This document shows positions 1-6,003 of a stretch of 6,061 nt of DNA, piece after piece; the first letter of the stretch is position 1, and the number at the start of each line of letters is the position of its first letter. Under the pieces are notes generated by a model. It was not told the origin of the DNA. It ran no database searches and saw only the letters and a program-made list of their open reading frames with translations. The stretch spans positions 1-6,061 of the forward strand of contig JAHFAC010000116.1 in NCBI GenBank assembly GCA_023250755.1, in the 5' to 3' direction. The stretch is from Bacteriovoracaceae bacterium. Its GTDB lineage: Bacteria > Bdellovibrionota > UBA1018. The position numbers and the translations under genes are program-made.

Positions 1-2
1 GG

Positions 3-455
3 TTTGAATATAATTGGGAACTTTATCCCTCTTCTCAATTTTTTCGTTTTATGACGTACATTGAACACGTAAAAGCCAAACAAGACGTTGATGAGTCATT
101 ATCACTCAGCATTAACTATTCACATACAGATATCGGTCTGGTGTTTAATTACGAATATGATTTTAAGTGGTTTACACTGGGGCTCTTACCTAAAATAATT
201 ATTCGTGAGGACAATGACAACTCTTCCTATCTCTCCACCCAAGACTTGAGCCAACTTACGAAAAGACGCCAAGATTTTTCTTTTTCAATTCAACCCAACT
301 TGACTCTTCCGATTCTCTCTTCACTCCAGCTTTTTGCTTGGTACGAATGGAGCCGGATATATAGCAATATTGGACCCGATGATTACTTCGACAGAAACAA
401 TCTGAATCAAGTGATCGGGATCGCGCTCAGGGGGTTCTTAAACGATTACTTGTAA
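3..455 (+). CDS. Probable outer-membrane beta-barrel protein, C-terminal part (5' end outside the window)
   Basis: The reading frame is open from the first complete codon at base 3 to the TAA at 453-455. It gives 150 codons, and the 16 codons before the ATG at 51 read plausibly as protein (FEYNWELYPSSQFFRF). That ATG is therefore probably internal and the gene starts upstream of the window. The fragment has the alternating polar/hydrophobic, aromatic-rich stretches of transmembrane beta strands, for example LSLSINYSH, DIGLVFNYEYDF, WFTLGLLPKIII, DFSFSIQPNLTL and LQLFAWYEWSRIYS, separated by short charged or Asn/Asp-rich turns. The last stretch (VIGIALRGFLNDYL) resembles a closing strand, though the usual terminal aromatic residue is absent. 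I infer an outer-membrane barrel but cannot name the family or its cargo. The next gene starts 9 bases downstream on the same strand. Confidence 0.6.
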   Translation, partial: FEYNWELYPSSQFFRFMTYIEHVKAKQDVDESLSLSINYSHTDIGLVFNYEYDFKWFTLGLLPKIIIREDNDNSSYLSTQDLSQLTKRRQDFSFSIQPNLTLPILSSLQLFAWYEWSRIYSNIGPDDYFDRNNLNQVIGIALRGFLNDYL

Positions 456-464
456 TCAATTTTT
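444..464 (+). terminator. Hairpin plus T-run between the barrel gene and the CPBP gene (weak terminator or operator-like dyad)
   Basis: GATTAC (444-449) and GTAATC (452-457) are perfect inverted arms separated by TT. As RNA this gives a 5-bp stem with a 4-base loop. Five T's follow at 460-464, directly before the ATG at 465. The stem is AT-rich and overlaps the stop codon of the upstream gene, so a terminating ribosome would cover it. It may be a weak terminator or attenuator, or a 6-2-6 protein-binding dyad, or it may be chance. Confidence 0.25.
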
Positions 465-1433
465 ATGAAAAAACAAAAAATATTCCTCTTTCCCTTGATG
501 TTTATTTTCAACTTTATTTTTTATATAAGCGAAAATACCGCTTTTTCCGCTCTCTCGCCGGCAGCAGTGGGATGGGGCAATTTATTTGTTCCAGGTCTAG
601 GCGCAACCCTTCGAGGGCAACCTGCAACAGGACTGCTTGAAGCCAGTCTCGAAATTGGAACCTTTTATGGGGGAACCTTCGGCGTTAAGGAAGGCGAATT
701 TTTCATTGATGGCTCTGTCCAAATTCCCACCAAAGGAAATCTTTACAAACCCCTGACTGGACAGGTCCTCCAAGAGTTTGGCTTAAAATTTCACATGTAC
801 AATACGTTTTACCATTACCAACAGACCGTCCTCTCGCTCAAGGACACGGAGCGCGAAAAAGACTCTCCCCAGTCACTCTATCCTGGCGATTGGAAGGATA
901 TGCTCTTAGCTCCATTTCAGTGGAGCAATTTAAGCTCTGTATGGGTCTATCCTATGATCTTAGCAAGCTCGGCTTATTTGATTTATGATTTTCACTCCAC
1001 TCCGGTAAAAAAAATCGACGTACAACCCCCCTCAGGCGCTGAAGGACTTTATGGTTTTTCTCAGGTCGGAGCCATTCCCTTTGGTGGAGCCTTAGGTGAG
1101 GAGGCTTTATTTAGGGGATTTATTCAGCGTGAAAGCCATTTATATACGGGCTCTCTCGCTGGCGCGATCCTCATTGAATCCTCTCTCTTTACCCTCATTC
1201 ACCCAGACGAATTGAAAGCGAGTGCATTTTTGAGCGGGATTTATTACGGGCTGATGGTCCACCACTACCAAGGTGACCTTGGCCCCGGCATCGCTGCCCA
1301 CTTTTGGGTCAATGTCATGGATGGATTCATTACCTATTTTCTCTTTCGGAGAGCTCAAGGAAAAGACACTCCTTTTGCACCTCCTCTGACTGCATCAATT
1401 CAAATTCCATTTTTATTTTTTAATTTATTTTGA
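465..1433 (+). CDS. CPBP-family (Abi/CAAX-like) intramembrane glutamic protease with signal sequence and extra N-terminal domain
   Basis: This 322-residue membrane protein carries all three hallmark motifs of the CPBP (CAAX protease and bacteriocin-processing) family in the right order: EEALFR at 212-217 (EExxxR), F242 to H246 (FxxxH) and H279 to N283 (HxxxN). In this family these residues form the intramembrane active site, with the glutamates and histidines activating water for peptide cleavage. All are intact, so the enzyme is predicted to be active. Residues 5-30 form a hydrophobic export signal or first membrane segment. Residues 34-70 (including LFVPGLGATLRGQPATGLLE) resemble the PGLG-containing short membrane hairpins found in small integral membrane proteins. 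A non-catalytic stretch of about 130 residues then precedes the catalytic core at about 195-300. The substrate cannot be inferred; family members include prenyl-protein proteases and peptide-processing or self-immunity proteins. The ATG at 465 has no Shine-Dalgarno sequence; the preceding bases are CAATTTTT. The next gene follows after 21 bases. Confidence 0.85.
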   Translation: MKKQKIFLFPLMFIFNFIFYISENTAFSALSPAAVGWGNLFVPGLGATLRGQPATGLLEASLEIGTFYGGTFGVKEGEFFIDGSVQIPTKGNLYKPLTGQVLQEFGLKFHMYNTFYHYQQTVLSLKDTEREKDSPQSLYPGDWKDMLLAPFQWSNLSSVWVYPMILASSAYLIYDFHSTPVKKIDVQPPSGAEGLYGFSQVGAIPFGGALGEEALFRGFIQRESHLYTGSLAGAILIESSLFTLIHPDELKASAFLSGIYYGLMVHHYQGDLGPGIAAHFWVNVMDGFITYFLFRRAQGKDTPFAPPLTASIQIPFLFFNLF

Positions 1434-1454
1434 CAGGTATGCTATTCTTACCCA

Positions 1455-3200
1455 ATGCCTCATCGCTATCATGAGTCATCGATTCCTCGCTTCCCGCTGA
1501 TCAAACTCCGGCCTTTTGCAGCTCTCAGACAAAAATTTAATGAAGGTTACACCTTTTCAGATCTTCGTGCAGACCTCATGTCTGGCGCCATTGTAGCGAT
1601 GGTCGCACTTCCTCTTGGAATGGCACTTGCCATCGCGAGCGGCGTGGCTCCGCAGAACGGCCTTTATACCGTCATCATAGGGGGCAGCGTTGTAGCACTT
1701 TTTGGCGGCTCACGATTTCAAGTAAGCGGGCCCACAGCGGCTTTTGTTGTCATCCTTGCTCCGATAGTTCAAAAATTCGGATTGGGCGGCCTTCTGACGG
1801 CTGGACTTATGGCGGGGCTCCTGCTGGTACTCATGGGAATGGCTCGGATGGGAAGGCTGATTCAATTCATCTCCTACCCCGTGACCACAGGATTTACAGC
1901 CGGAATCGCAGTGGTCATTTCAACATTACAGTTGAAAGATTTTTTTGGACTCCACCCAGCGAAAATGCCGGATCGATATTTCGAAAAAGTATGGGCCTTA
2001 TTCGAATCTCGAGGAACAGCCTCTGCTACTGAATTTACAATCGGAGCCTGCACTCTCGCTTTTCTTCTACTCTGGCCAAAGGTTAACAAACGAATCCCCG
2101 CTCCATTGGTCGCACTCACCTCAGTTTCTATCTTTACTGGATATCTTAAAAGCCGTTTTCCGGAGCTTGAAATTTCTACCATTGGAAATCGATTTACCTA
2201 TGACGCTTCAGGCATCATAGGACAGGGCATCCCTCCCCTACTTCCTCATTTTAGCCTCCCTTGGAACTTTTTTGGCCCAGACGGAAAACCCTTTGTTCTT
2301 TCTTTCGAGGCTATTCAATCCCTAGTCCCACCCGCATTTGCAATTGCCATGCTGGGAGCAATTGAATCACTTCTCTCTGCCGTAGTGGCTGATGGAATGG
2401 CCCACACTAAACATGACCCAGATGCGGAGCTGCTCGCATTAGGAACAGGCAATATTTTATGTCCCCTATTTGGTGGAATTCCCGCCACTGGTGCAATTGC
2501 ACGGACGGCCACCAACATCCGTTTTGGCGCAAAATCACCCCTTTCTGCCATTTTTCATGCCGGCTTTACCTTACTCACGATACTTCTCTTTGCTCCCTAT
2601 GTCTCTTACCTGCCTATGGCAGCGCTAGCTGCCCTCCTGATTCTCGTGGCCTACAATATGTCCGAGGTAAAACATTTTTTTCATATTGTGCGAGTCGCAC
2701 CTCGGAGCGATGTCATCGTGCTTCTCCTCTGCTTTGGTTTGACAGTCAGCTTCGACATGGTAGTAGGTGTAACAATTGGTGTGGTTTTTGCCGCACTCTT
2801 ATTCATGAGAAATATGGCGGCAATCACATCCTCTCAACTTTCGATGGGAGGTTCCCACCCTGACTTGAAAGAACCCATCCCAAAAGAAGTGGTCGTTTAT
2901 GAAATCGAAGGCCCTCTTTTTTTTGGAGCTGCTGAAAAAGCCGTGGAGGCCATCAGTGGAATCACGGACCATATCCGAACCGTGATATTTCTGATGGATG
3001 AAGTGCCGGTCATGGATGTCACAGGTTTAGTCGCATTTGAAAGCGCCATCAAAAAACTTACCGTGCATCACAGAAATGTCTTTCTTGTTGGCCTAAAAGC
3101 ACAGCCCGCAGAACTTCTCAGTAAAGCGGGGCTTCTTCAGAATCTCAACGAGGTCCGAGTCTGCTCAACACTGCATGAGGCAATTCAACACCTAACCTGA
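1455..3200 (+). CDS. dauA: SulP-family anion/C4-dicarboxylate transporter with C-terminal STAS domain, DauA-like
   Basis: This 581-residue inner-membrane transporter has the usual SulP length and layout: a hydrophobic core at about 40-455 and a cytoplasmic STAS domain at about 476-578. Family signatures seen include ALPLGMALAIASGV (51-64), GLYT (69-72), GGSRFQVSGPTAAF (84-97), AMLGAIESLLSAVVADGM (298-315) and FGGIPATGAIARTATN (339-354). The stretch 298-455 closely matches my memory of E. coli DauA (YchM), an aerobic C4-dicarboxylate transporter, including IESLL, TKH and YNMSEV or close equivalents. DauA-like is therefore my best call, but SulP substrates (sulfate, bicarbonate, dicarboxylate) cannot be read from sequence with confidence. 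E304 lies in the TM8 segment that lines the substrate site in this fold. In the STAS domain, T523 of MDVTG sits where SpoIIAA-type domains carry their phosphorylated serine. No carbonic anhydrase or sulfur-assimilation gene is adjacent. The ATG at 1455 lacks a clear ribosome-binding site, and no upstream in-frame start is better. Confidence 0.9.
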   Translation: MPHRYHESSIPRFPLIKLRPFAALRQKFNEGYTFSDLRADLMSGAIVAMVALPLGMALAIASGVAPQNGLYTVIIGGSVVALFGGSRFQVSGPTAAFVVILAPIVQKFGLGGLLTAGLMAGLLLVLMGMARMGRLIQFISYPVTTGFTAGIAVVISTLQLKDFFGLHPAKMPDRYFEKVWALFESRGTASATEFTIGACTLAFLLLWPKVNKRIPAPLVALTSVSIFTGYLKSRFPELEISTIGNRFTYDASGIIGQGIPPLLPHFSLPWNFFGPDGKPFVLSFEAIQSLVPPAFAIAMLGAIESLLSAVVADGMAHTKHDPDAELLALGTGNILCPLFGGIPATGAIARTATNIRFGAKSPLSAIFHAGFTLLTILLFAPYVSYLPMAALAALLILVAYNMSEVKHFFHIVRVAPRSDVIVLLLCFGLTVSFDMVVGVTIGVVFAALLFMRNMAAITSSQLSMGGSHPDLKEPIPKEVVVYEIEGPLFFGAAEKAVEAISGITDHIRTVIFLMDEVPVMDVTGLVAFESAIKKLTVHHRNVFLVGLKAQPAELLSKAGLLQNLNEVRVCSTLHEAIQHLT

Positions 3201-3217
3201 GATGCATTACTCAAAGG

Positions 3218-3234
3218 CTCCTAATATTGGAGCA
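3218..3234 (-). terminator. Possible weak terminator hairpin at the convergent gene ends
   Basis: On the minus strand GCTCC and GGAGC form a perfect 5-bp GC-rich stem around a 7-base loop (AATATTA), followed by CTTTGAG. It straddles the TAG stop (3223-3221) of the YggU-like gene. The T-run is only three bases, and read from the other strand no T-run follows, so termination would be weak or need other factors. It is the only hairpin I see near the 20-base gap between the converging genes. Confidence 0.25.
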
Positions 3235-3514
3235 ACTCCTGCACTTTTTCTGTCTTTACGCCAACGCAAAAAACACTCTTATGTCGTCCCGACTCTCCTC
3301 TCTGAATTTGAATCGCGGATTTTGAGATTTCGAGTTTCTTACTGAGAAACGCAACCAATTCTTCATTAGCTTCACCCTCCACGGGCGGCGCTGCTACGCG
3401 AATCTTGAGCCGCGGAGGCTCGCCATGTAAACCAACAATCTCTGTCCGCGAAGTCCTAGGCTGAATGTAAAGCAGCAACAAAACTCCATTTGATTTTTCT
3501 ATAGCCCAACTCAC
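3221..3514 (-). CDS. YggU/DUF167-family (UPF0235) small protein
   Basis: This 97-residue protein has the full DUF167 pattern: IQPRTSRTEIVGLHG (17-31), LKIRVAAPPVEGEANEEL (36-53) and the RGESGRHK (72-79) segment with its conserved glycine and lysine. Length is normal for the family, whose members are small soluble alpha/beta proteins of unresolved function, widespread in bacteria and with eukaryotic relatives. The start is GTG (bases 3514-3512 on the minus strand). A GGCAGG sequence 10 bases upstream lies in the tail of the preceding gene and may serve as ribosome-binding site. The preceding gene's stop is only 6 bases away, so the two are probably co-transcribed and perhaps translationally coupled. 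No signal peptide or membrane segment is seen apart from the core strand VLLLLYIQP. The family call is firm; the function is unknown. Confidence 0.9.
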   Translation of the reverse strand: MSWAIEKSNGVLLLLYIQPRTSRTEIVGLHGEPPRLKIRVAAPPVEGEANEELVAFLSKKLEISKSAIQIQRGESGRHKSVFCVGVKTEKVQELLQY

Positions 3515-3520
3515 GTTTCT

Positions 3521-5080
3521 TTAACCTGCCTCATCCGTATAATCATAAATACCCAATGGCATCTTGCGGAGTTCATCTTGTAAAAATTTTAAAGCATGCC
3601 CCTTGCGCTCAGTGCTCCACTTCTGAACTCGATGCCGTTTGAGATCTCCGACCTTTAAATTCAATGAAAAATATCCCAAATCATAGAGCACTGCCGCATC
3701 TCGAGCTGCTTGAGCATCTTGGACCTTTGAATCCTTAAGCTTTGTGAGACTTTCGGGCCTAAGCGCCTCAGGCTTGACCTTCTCTTTATATTCACGGCAA
3801 ACACGGGCTCCTTTTTCAGCTCCAGCGCGATGCTGTGCACTCCGATACTGAAGAAGAGCCAGATTGAGATCAAGATTCCCAACAGCTTCTTTCAACCTTT
3901 CTTCTGACCAGCTCTTAAATGGATCTTCTCCAATTTTTTTAAATTTCCTATCGCGATATAGAAAAGGCAAGCTATAGCCAGCCTTGTAAATTATTTTTGC
4001 ATCTTGAGAAAGAAAAACTGGCATGGTCGTCTTTTTATAAGTATACCCCAACGCAGCCGGCAGATCTGTGCATACATTGATGCGATATTGATCTACAGGA
4101 AAATGCTTTTCAAGTTTCAGATGGTCTGAAAAATATCCGCCGTCGATTTGCCTTACCAAAGGATTGTCTAAAATATGTTTGGGCAGCTTCACAGTCTCAA
4201 ATCCCTGTTTAGCTAATTGGCAGCCTAGGTAAAAACCAGCGATCATATGGTAGTTATTCGTTACACCTGCGTCTCCGCAAACTGGAGATCCAGTTGAATT
4301 TATGATCGCTGGTCTGCTAAATTCTATGCACTCTTTAGACGCATCTTGATAGAGCGTCAAAACATCAGGGCTTATTTCTGCATCTGGGCCTAAATTCTGC
4401 CTTGCAAAGAGACTACTTTCAACAGGAAGACCTAAACTTGTATCATCATGACCCACACTCCCTAGGCTTGTAATTGCCTTAAAAACATTTTGTTTTTTCA
4501 TCTTCAGTGCAAGTTCGTAAGAATTAAATTTTGCAATTGCAGAAATACTGGCTTTTCTATTCTGGCCTGTTATTTCGCTTATCAGCATGGGCTGTGCTGA
4601 GTCTGCATTTTTGATGGCCAATAAAAGATCCACACTGTCCTTGCTAAACTCAGAAGAGTTCTTTGCAATACTGGAAAAATAATTGATTAGTCCAAAATTA
4701 TTGGAGTAAACATGATTTGCATCACCCTTGCTATAAGAGTCGTCCACCCCCTCGCCCATTACAATCTCATAAGCGGTTTCAATCGCCTCGCTTGCATCCC
4801 AAGAGCAGAGGCCTGCTTTTTCTGCAATTTTAAAAGTCTCTAGCCCGATCTTGTAAATTTTATCAATCTCAGTGTGAGAGGAATCGGATTTTAATTCAAA
4901 GCAGGAATTGTCAGCTTTATTTTCCCCTGTTTTAGAATCATCCGAAATCCCCAAACCGGGGAGGAGTAGCCCCACCCATAAAATAAAAAACCATATGGAT
5001 TGACTAAATTTTGTCGAAACAATTTGATCAAAGCTCGGCAATTCCTTCCTACTTCGGGCAAATTCAACCATTTGTTTCAT
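3521..5080 (-). CDS. Large exported protein of unknown function
   Basis: The 519-residue frame from the ATG at 5080 has one hydrophobic segment at about residues 27-45 (SIWFFILWVGLLLPGLGIS). It is preceded by K24 and followed by a polar DDSKTGEN stretch, as expected for a Sec signal peptide or single N-terminal anchor. No lipobox cysteine follows it. The remainder is polar with no further membrane span. Seven cysteines (60, 92, 251, 268, 287, 337, 428) would permit disulfides in an oxidising compartment. The middle (about 270-345) is the most motif-like part: NYHMIAGFYLGCQLA, then LVRQIDGGYFSDH, then INVCTDLPAALGYTYKK. The C-terminal third (about 385-505) is charged and probably helical. I recognise no domain and propose no function. 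The n-region from the first ATG is unusually long; a TTG at 5041 (residue 14) with a strong Shine-Dalgarno may be the true start. The gene is followed after 6 bases by the YggU-like gene and diverges from the MlaE-like gene. Confidence 0.8.
   Translation of the reverse strand: MKQMVEFARSRKELPSFDQIVSTKFSQSIWFFILWVGLLLPGLGISDDSKTGENKADNSCFELKSDSSHTEIDKIYKIGLETFKIAEKAGLCSWDASEAIETAYEIVMGEGVDDSYSKGDANHVYSNNFGLINYFSSIAKNSSEFSKDSVDLLLAIKNADSAQPMLISEITGQNRKASISAIAKFNSYELALKMKKQNVFKAITSLGSVGHDDTSLGLPVESSLFARQNLGPDAEISPDVLTLYQDASKECIEFSRPAIINSTGSPVCGDAGVTNNYHMIAGFYLGCQLAKQGFETVKLPKHILDNPLVRQIDGGYFSDHLKLEKHFPVDQYRINVCTDLPAALGYTYKKTTMPVFLSQDAKIIYKAGYSLPFLYRDRKFKKIGEDPFKSWSEERLKEAVGNLDLNLALLQYRSAQHRAGAEKGARVCREYKEKVKPEALRPESLTKLKDSKVQDAQAARDAAVLYDLGYFSLNLKVGDLKRHRVQKWSTERKGHALKFLQDELRKMPLGIYDYTDEAG
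5044..5050 (-). promoter_or_regulatory. Shine-Dalgarno AGGAAGG favouring a TTG start at 5041
   Basis: On the minus strand AGGAAGG is followed by AA and then TTG (5041-5039), in frame with the exported-protein gene at residue 14. The AGGA core lies 5 bases from the TTG, which is good spacing. The first ATG (5080) has only GGATAAAG-type purines upstream. Starting at the TTG gives a signal peptide beginning MPSFDQIVSTKFSQSIWFF, a more normal length. It is the best purine-rich ribosome-binding match at any start in this window. Confidence 0.4.
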
Positions 5081-5086
5081 AACTTT

Positions 5087-5115
5087 ACTTTATCCATCAT
5101 TGGCATAAAGGACAA
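5087..5115 (-). promoter_or_regulatory. Candidate sigma70-type promoter for the exported-protein/YggU pair
   Basis: On the minus strand TTGTCC (5115-5110) and TAAAGT (5092-5087) each match four of six consensus bases for -35 and -10, with an ideal 17-base spacer. Transcription would start near base 5080. That would make the ATG at 5080 leaderless or nearly so, and would leave a leader of about 40 bases before the TTG at 5041. The match is weak and the promoter preference of this organism is unknown. Confidence 0.25.
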
Positions 5116-5135
5116 GATCGCTTAGCCTAAAAGAG

Positions 5136-6002
5136 ATGGGATCATCCACTACCATTCCCTCAGGCGAATCTCACTCAGATCTCCCGTCACAGGCTCATCA
5201 GCTGAGCCCATTTCACCGCCTCGTCCACTCTCTGGGCGAAAGAATCTTGCCATCGATCAAATTTGCAGGCGGGTTTGGCCTGCTCTGCGGCCAAATTCTT
5301 AGGGAACTTTTCACAAAGCCTTTTTATTTTCGTCTCACCCTTCAGCAACTGTACTCCGTCGGAGTGCAGTCCTTTCTCCTGGTGGCGGTGACTGGATTTG
5401 CCACCGGAGCCGTCATGGCGCTCCAATTTGGCTATGGCCTCTCCAAATTCGGCGGAAAACTCTATGTTCCAAAAATAGTCGCTCTCGTTATTTTGCGTGA
5501 AATGGGGCCCGTCTTCACTAGCCTACTGGTCGCTGGCCGCATCGGCTCCGGAATCGCCGCTGAAGTCGCATCGATGAAAGTCACTCAGCAAATCGACGCC
5601 ATTCGCGCGCTCGGCACTAGCCCGATTAAGAGAATCGTCATTCCTCGAATGCTCGCCTGCATGATGGCGCTCCCCTTCCTCACTCTATTTGCTGACTACA
5701 TTGCCCTCTTTGGATCAATGCTGGTATCGTTTCGTGACCTTAATATCGGGCCAGAATACTTCTTTCTTAAAGCGATCGAAACTCTCAGGATGTACGATCT
5801 TCTGACCGGAATGGCAAAAACCATCGTCTTTGCTTTTTTTATCTCAGTGACTGCCTGCTGGAAAGGCCTCAACACAGAGGGAGGAACCCAAGGCGTCGGC
5901 AACACAACCACCTGGGTCGTCGTAACTTCGAGTATTTTCATCATGATCAGTGACTTCTTTCTTACAAAGTTTTTCATCCTCACGGTCTATCCAAAATATT
6001 GA
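5136..6002 (+). CDS. mlaE: MlaE-family ABC transporter permease (phospholipid/hydrophobic-molecule transport)
   Basis: This 288-residue protein belongs to the MlaE (DUF140) permease family, the membrane subunit of inner-membrane ABC complexes that handle phospholipids and related hydrophobic substrates with an MlaF ATPase and MlaD (MCE) protein. Conserved blocks are QLYSVGVQSFLLVAVTGF (71-88), LREMGPVFTSLLVAGRIGSG (120-139), AAEVASMKVTQQIDAIRALG (141-160) with the coupling-helix-like TSPIKRIVIPR (161-171), GGTQGVGNTTT (249-259) and the last span ending ISDFFLT (271-277). Membrane segments lie at about 74-98, 111-134, 172-198, 225-245 and 262-283, with an amphipathic N-terminal helix before them. 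E. coli MlaE is about 260 residues; the excess is a polar Ser/His/Pro-rich N-terminal tail (1-25). The ATG at 5136 is the only ATG that includes the conserved N-terminal helix, but it has no properly spaced Shine-Dalgarno (AAAGAG abuts it). A frame stop at 5106-5108 prevents further extension. The ATPase gene begins one base after the stop. Confidence 0.93.
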   Translation: MGSSTTIPSGESHSDLPSQAHQLSPFHRLVHSLGERILPSIKFAGGFGLLCGQILRELFTKPFYFRLTLQQLYSVGVQSFLLVAVTGFATGAVMALQFGYGLSKFGGKLYVPKIVALVILREMGPVFTSLLVAGRIGSGIAAEVASMKVTQQIDAIRALGTSPIKRIVIPRMLACMMALPFLTLFADYIALFGSMLVSFRDLNIGPEYFFLKAIETLRMYDLLTGMAKTIVFAFFISVTACWKGLNTEGGTQGVGNTTTWVVVTSSIFIMISDFFLTKFFILTVYPKY

Positions 6003-6003
6003 T

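Noticed and set aside
1140..1358. Minus-strand open frame opposite the CPBP gene
   Set aside because: It overlaps the conserved catalytic motifs on the other strand and its product resembles no protein; it is a shadow frame.
1430..1435. Perfect TTGACA (-35 consensus) at the CPBP stop codon
   Set aside because: At 16-18 bases downstream there is no -10-like hexamer; that position falls on the transporter ATG itself.
2459..2863. A 134-codon open frame on the plus strand inside the transporter gene, rich in Trp, Cys and His
   Set aside because: It lies wholly within the well-supported SulP frame, has the random composition of a shifted frame, and has no ribosome-binding site of its own.
1007..2924. 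Runs of 7-8 identical bases (A at about 1007-1014; T at about 1940-1946, 2675-2681 and 2917-2924) as possible phase-variation tracts
   Set aside because: All lie in frame in intact genes, encode conserved Lys/Phe residues and are short; ordinary codon use explains them.
5000..5028. TTGACT and TTTGAT with a 17-base spacer on the plus strand, a possible promoter for the MlaE-like gene
   Set aside because: The -10 lacks the key second-position A, it lies inside the opposing gene, and such matches are common in AT-rich sequence.
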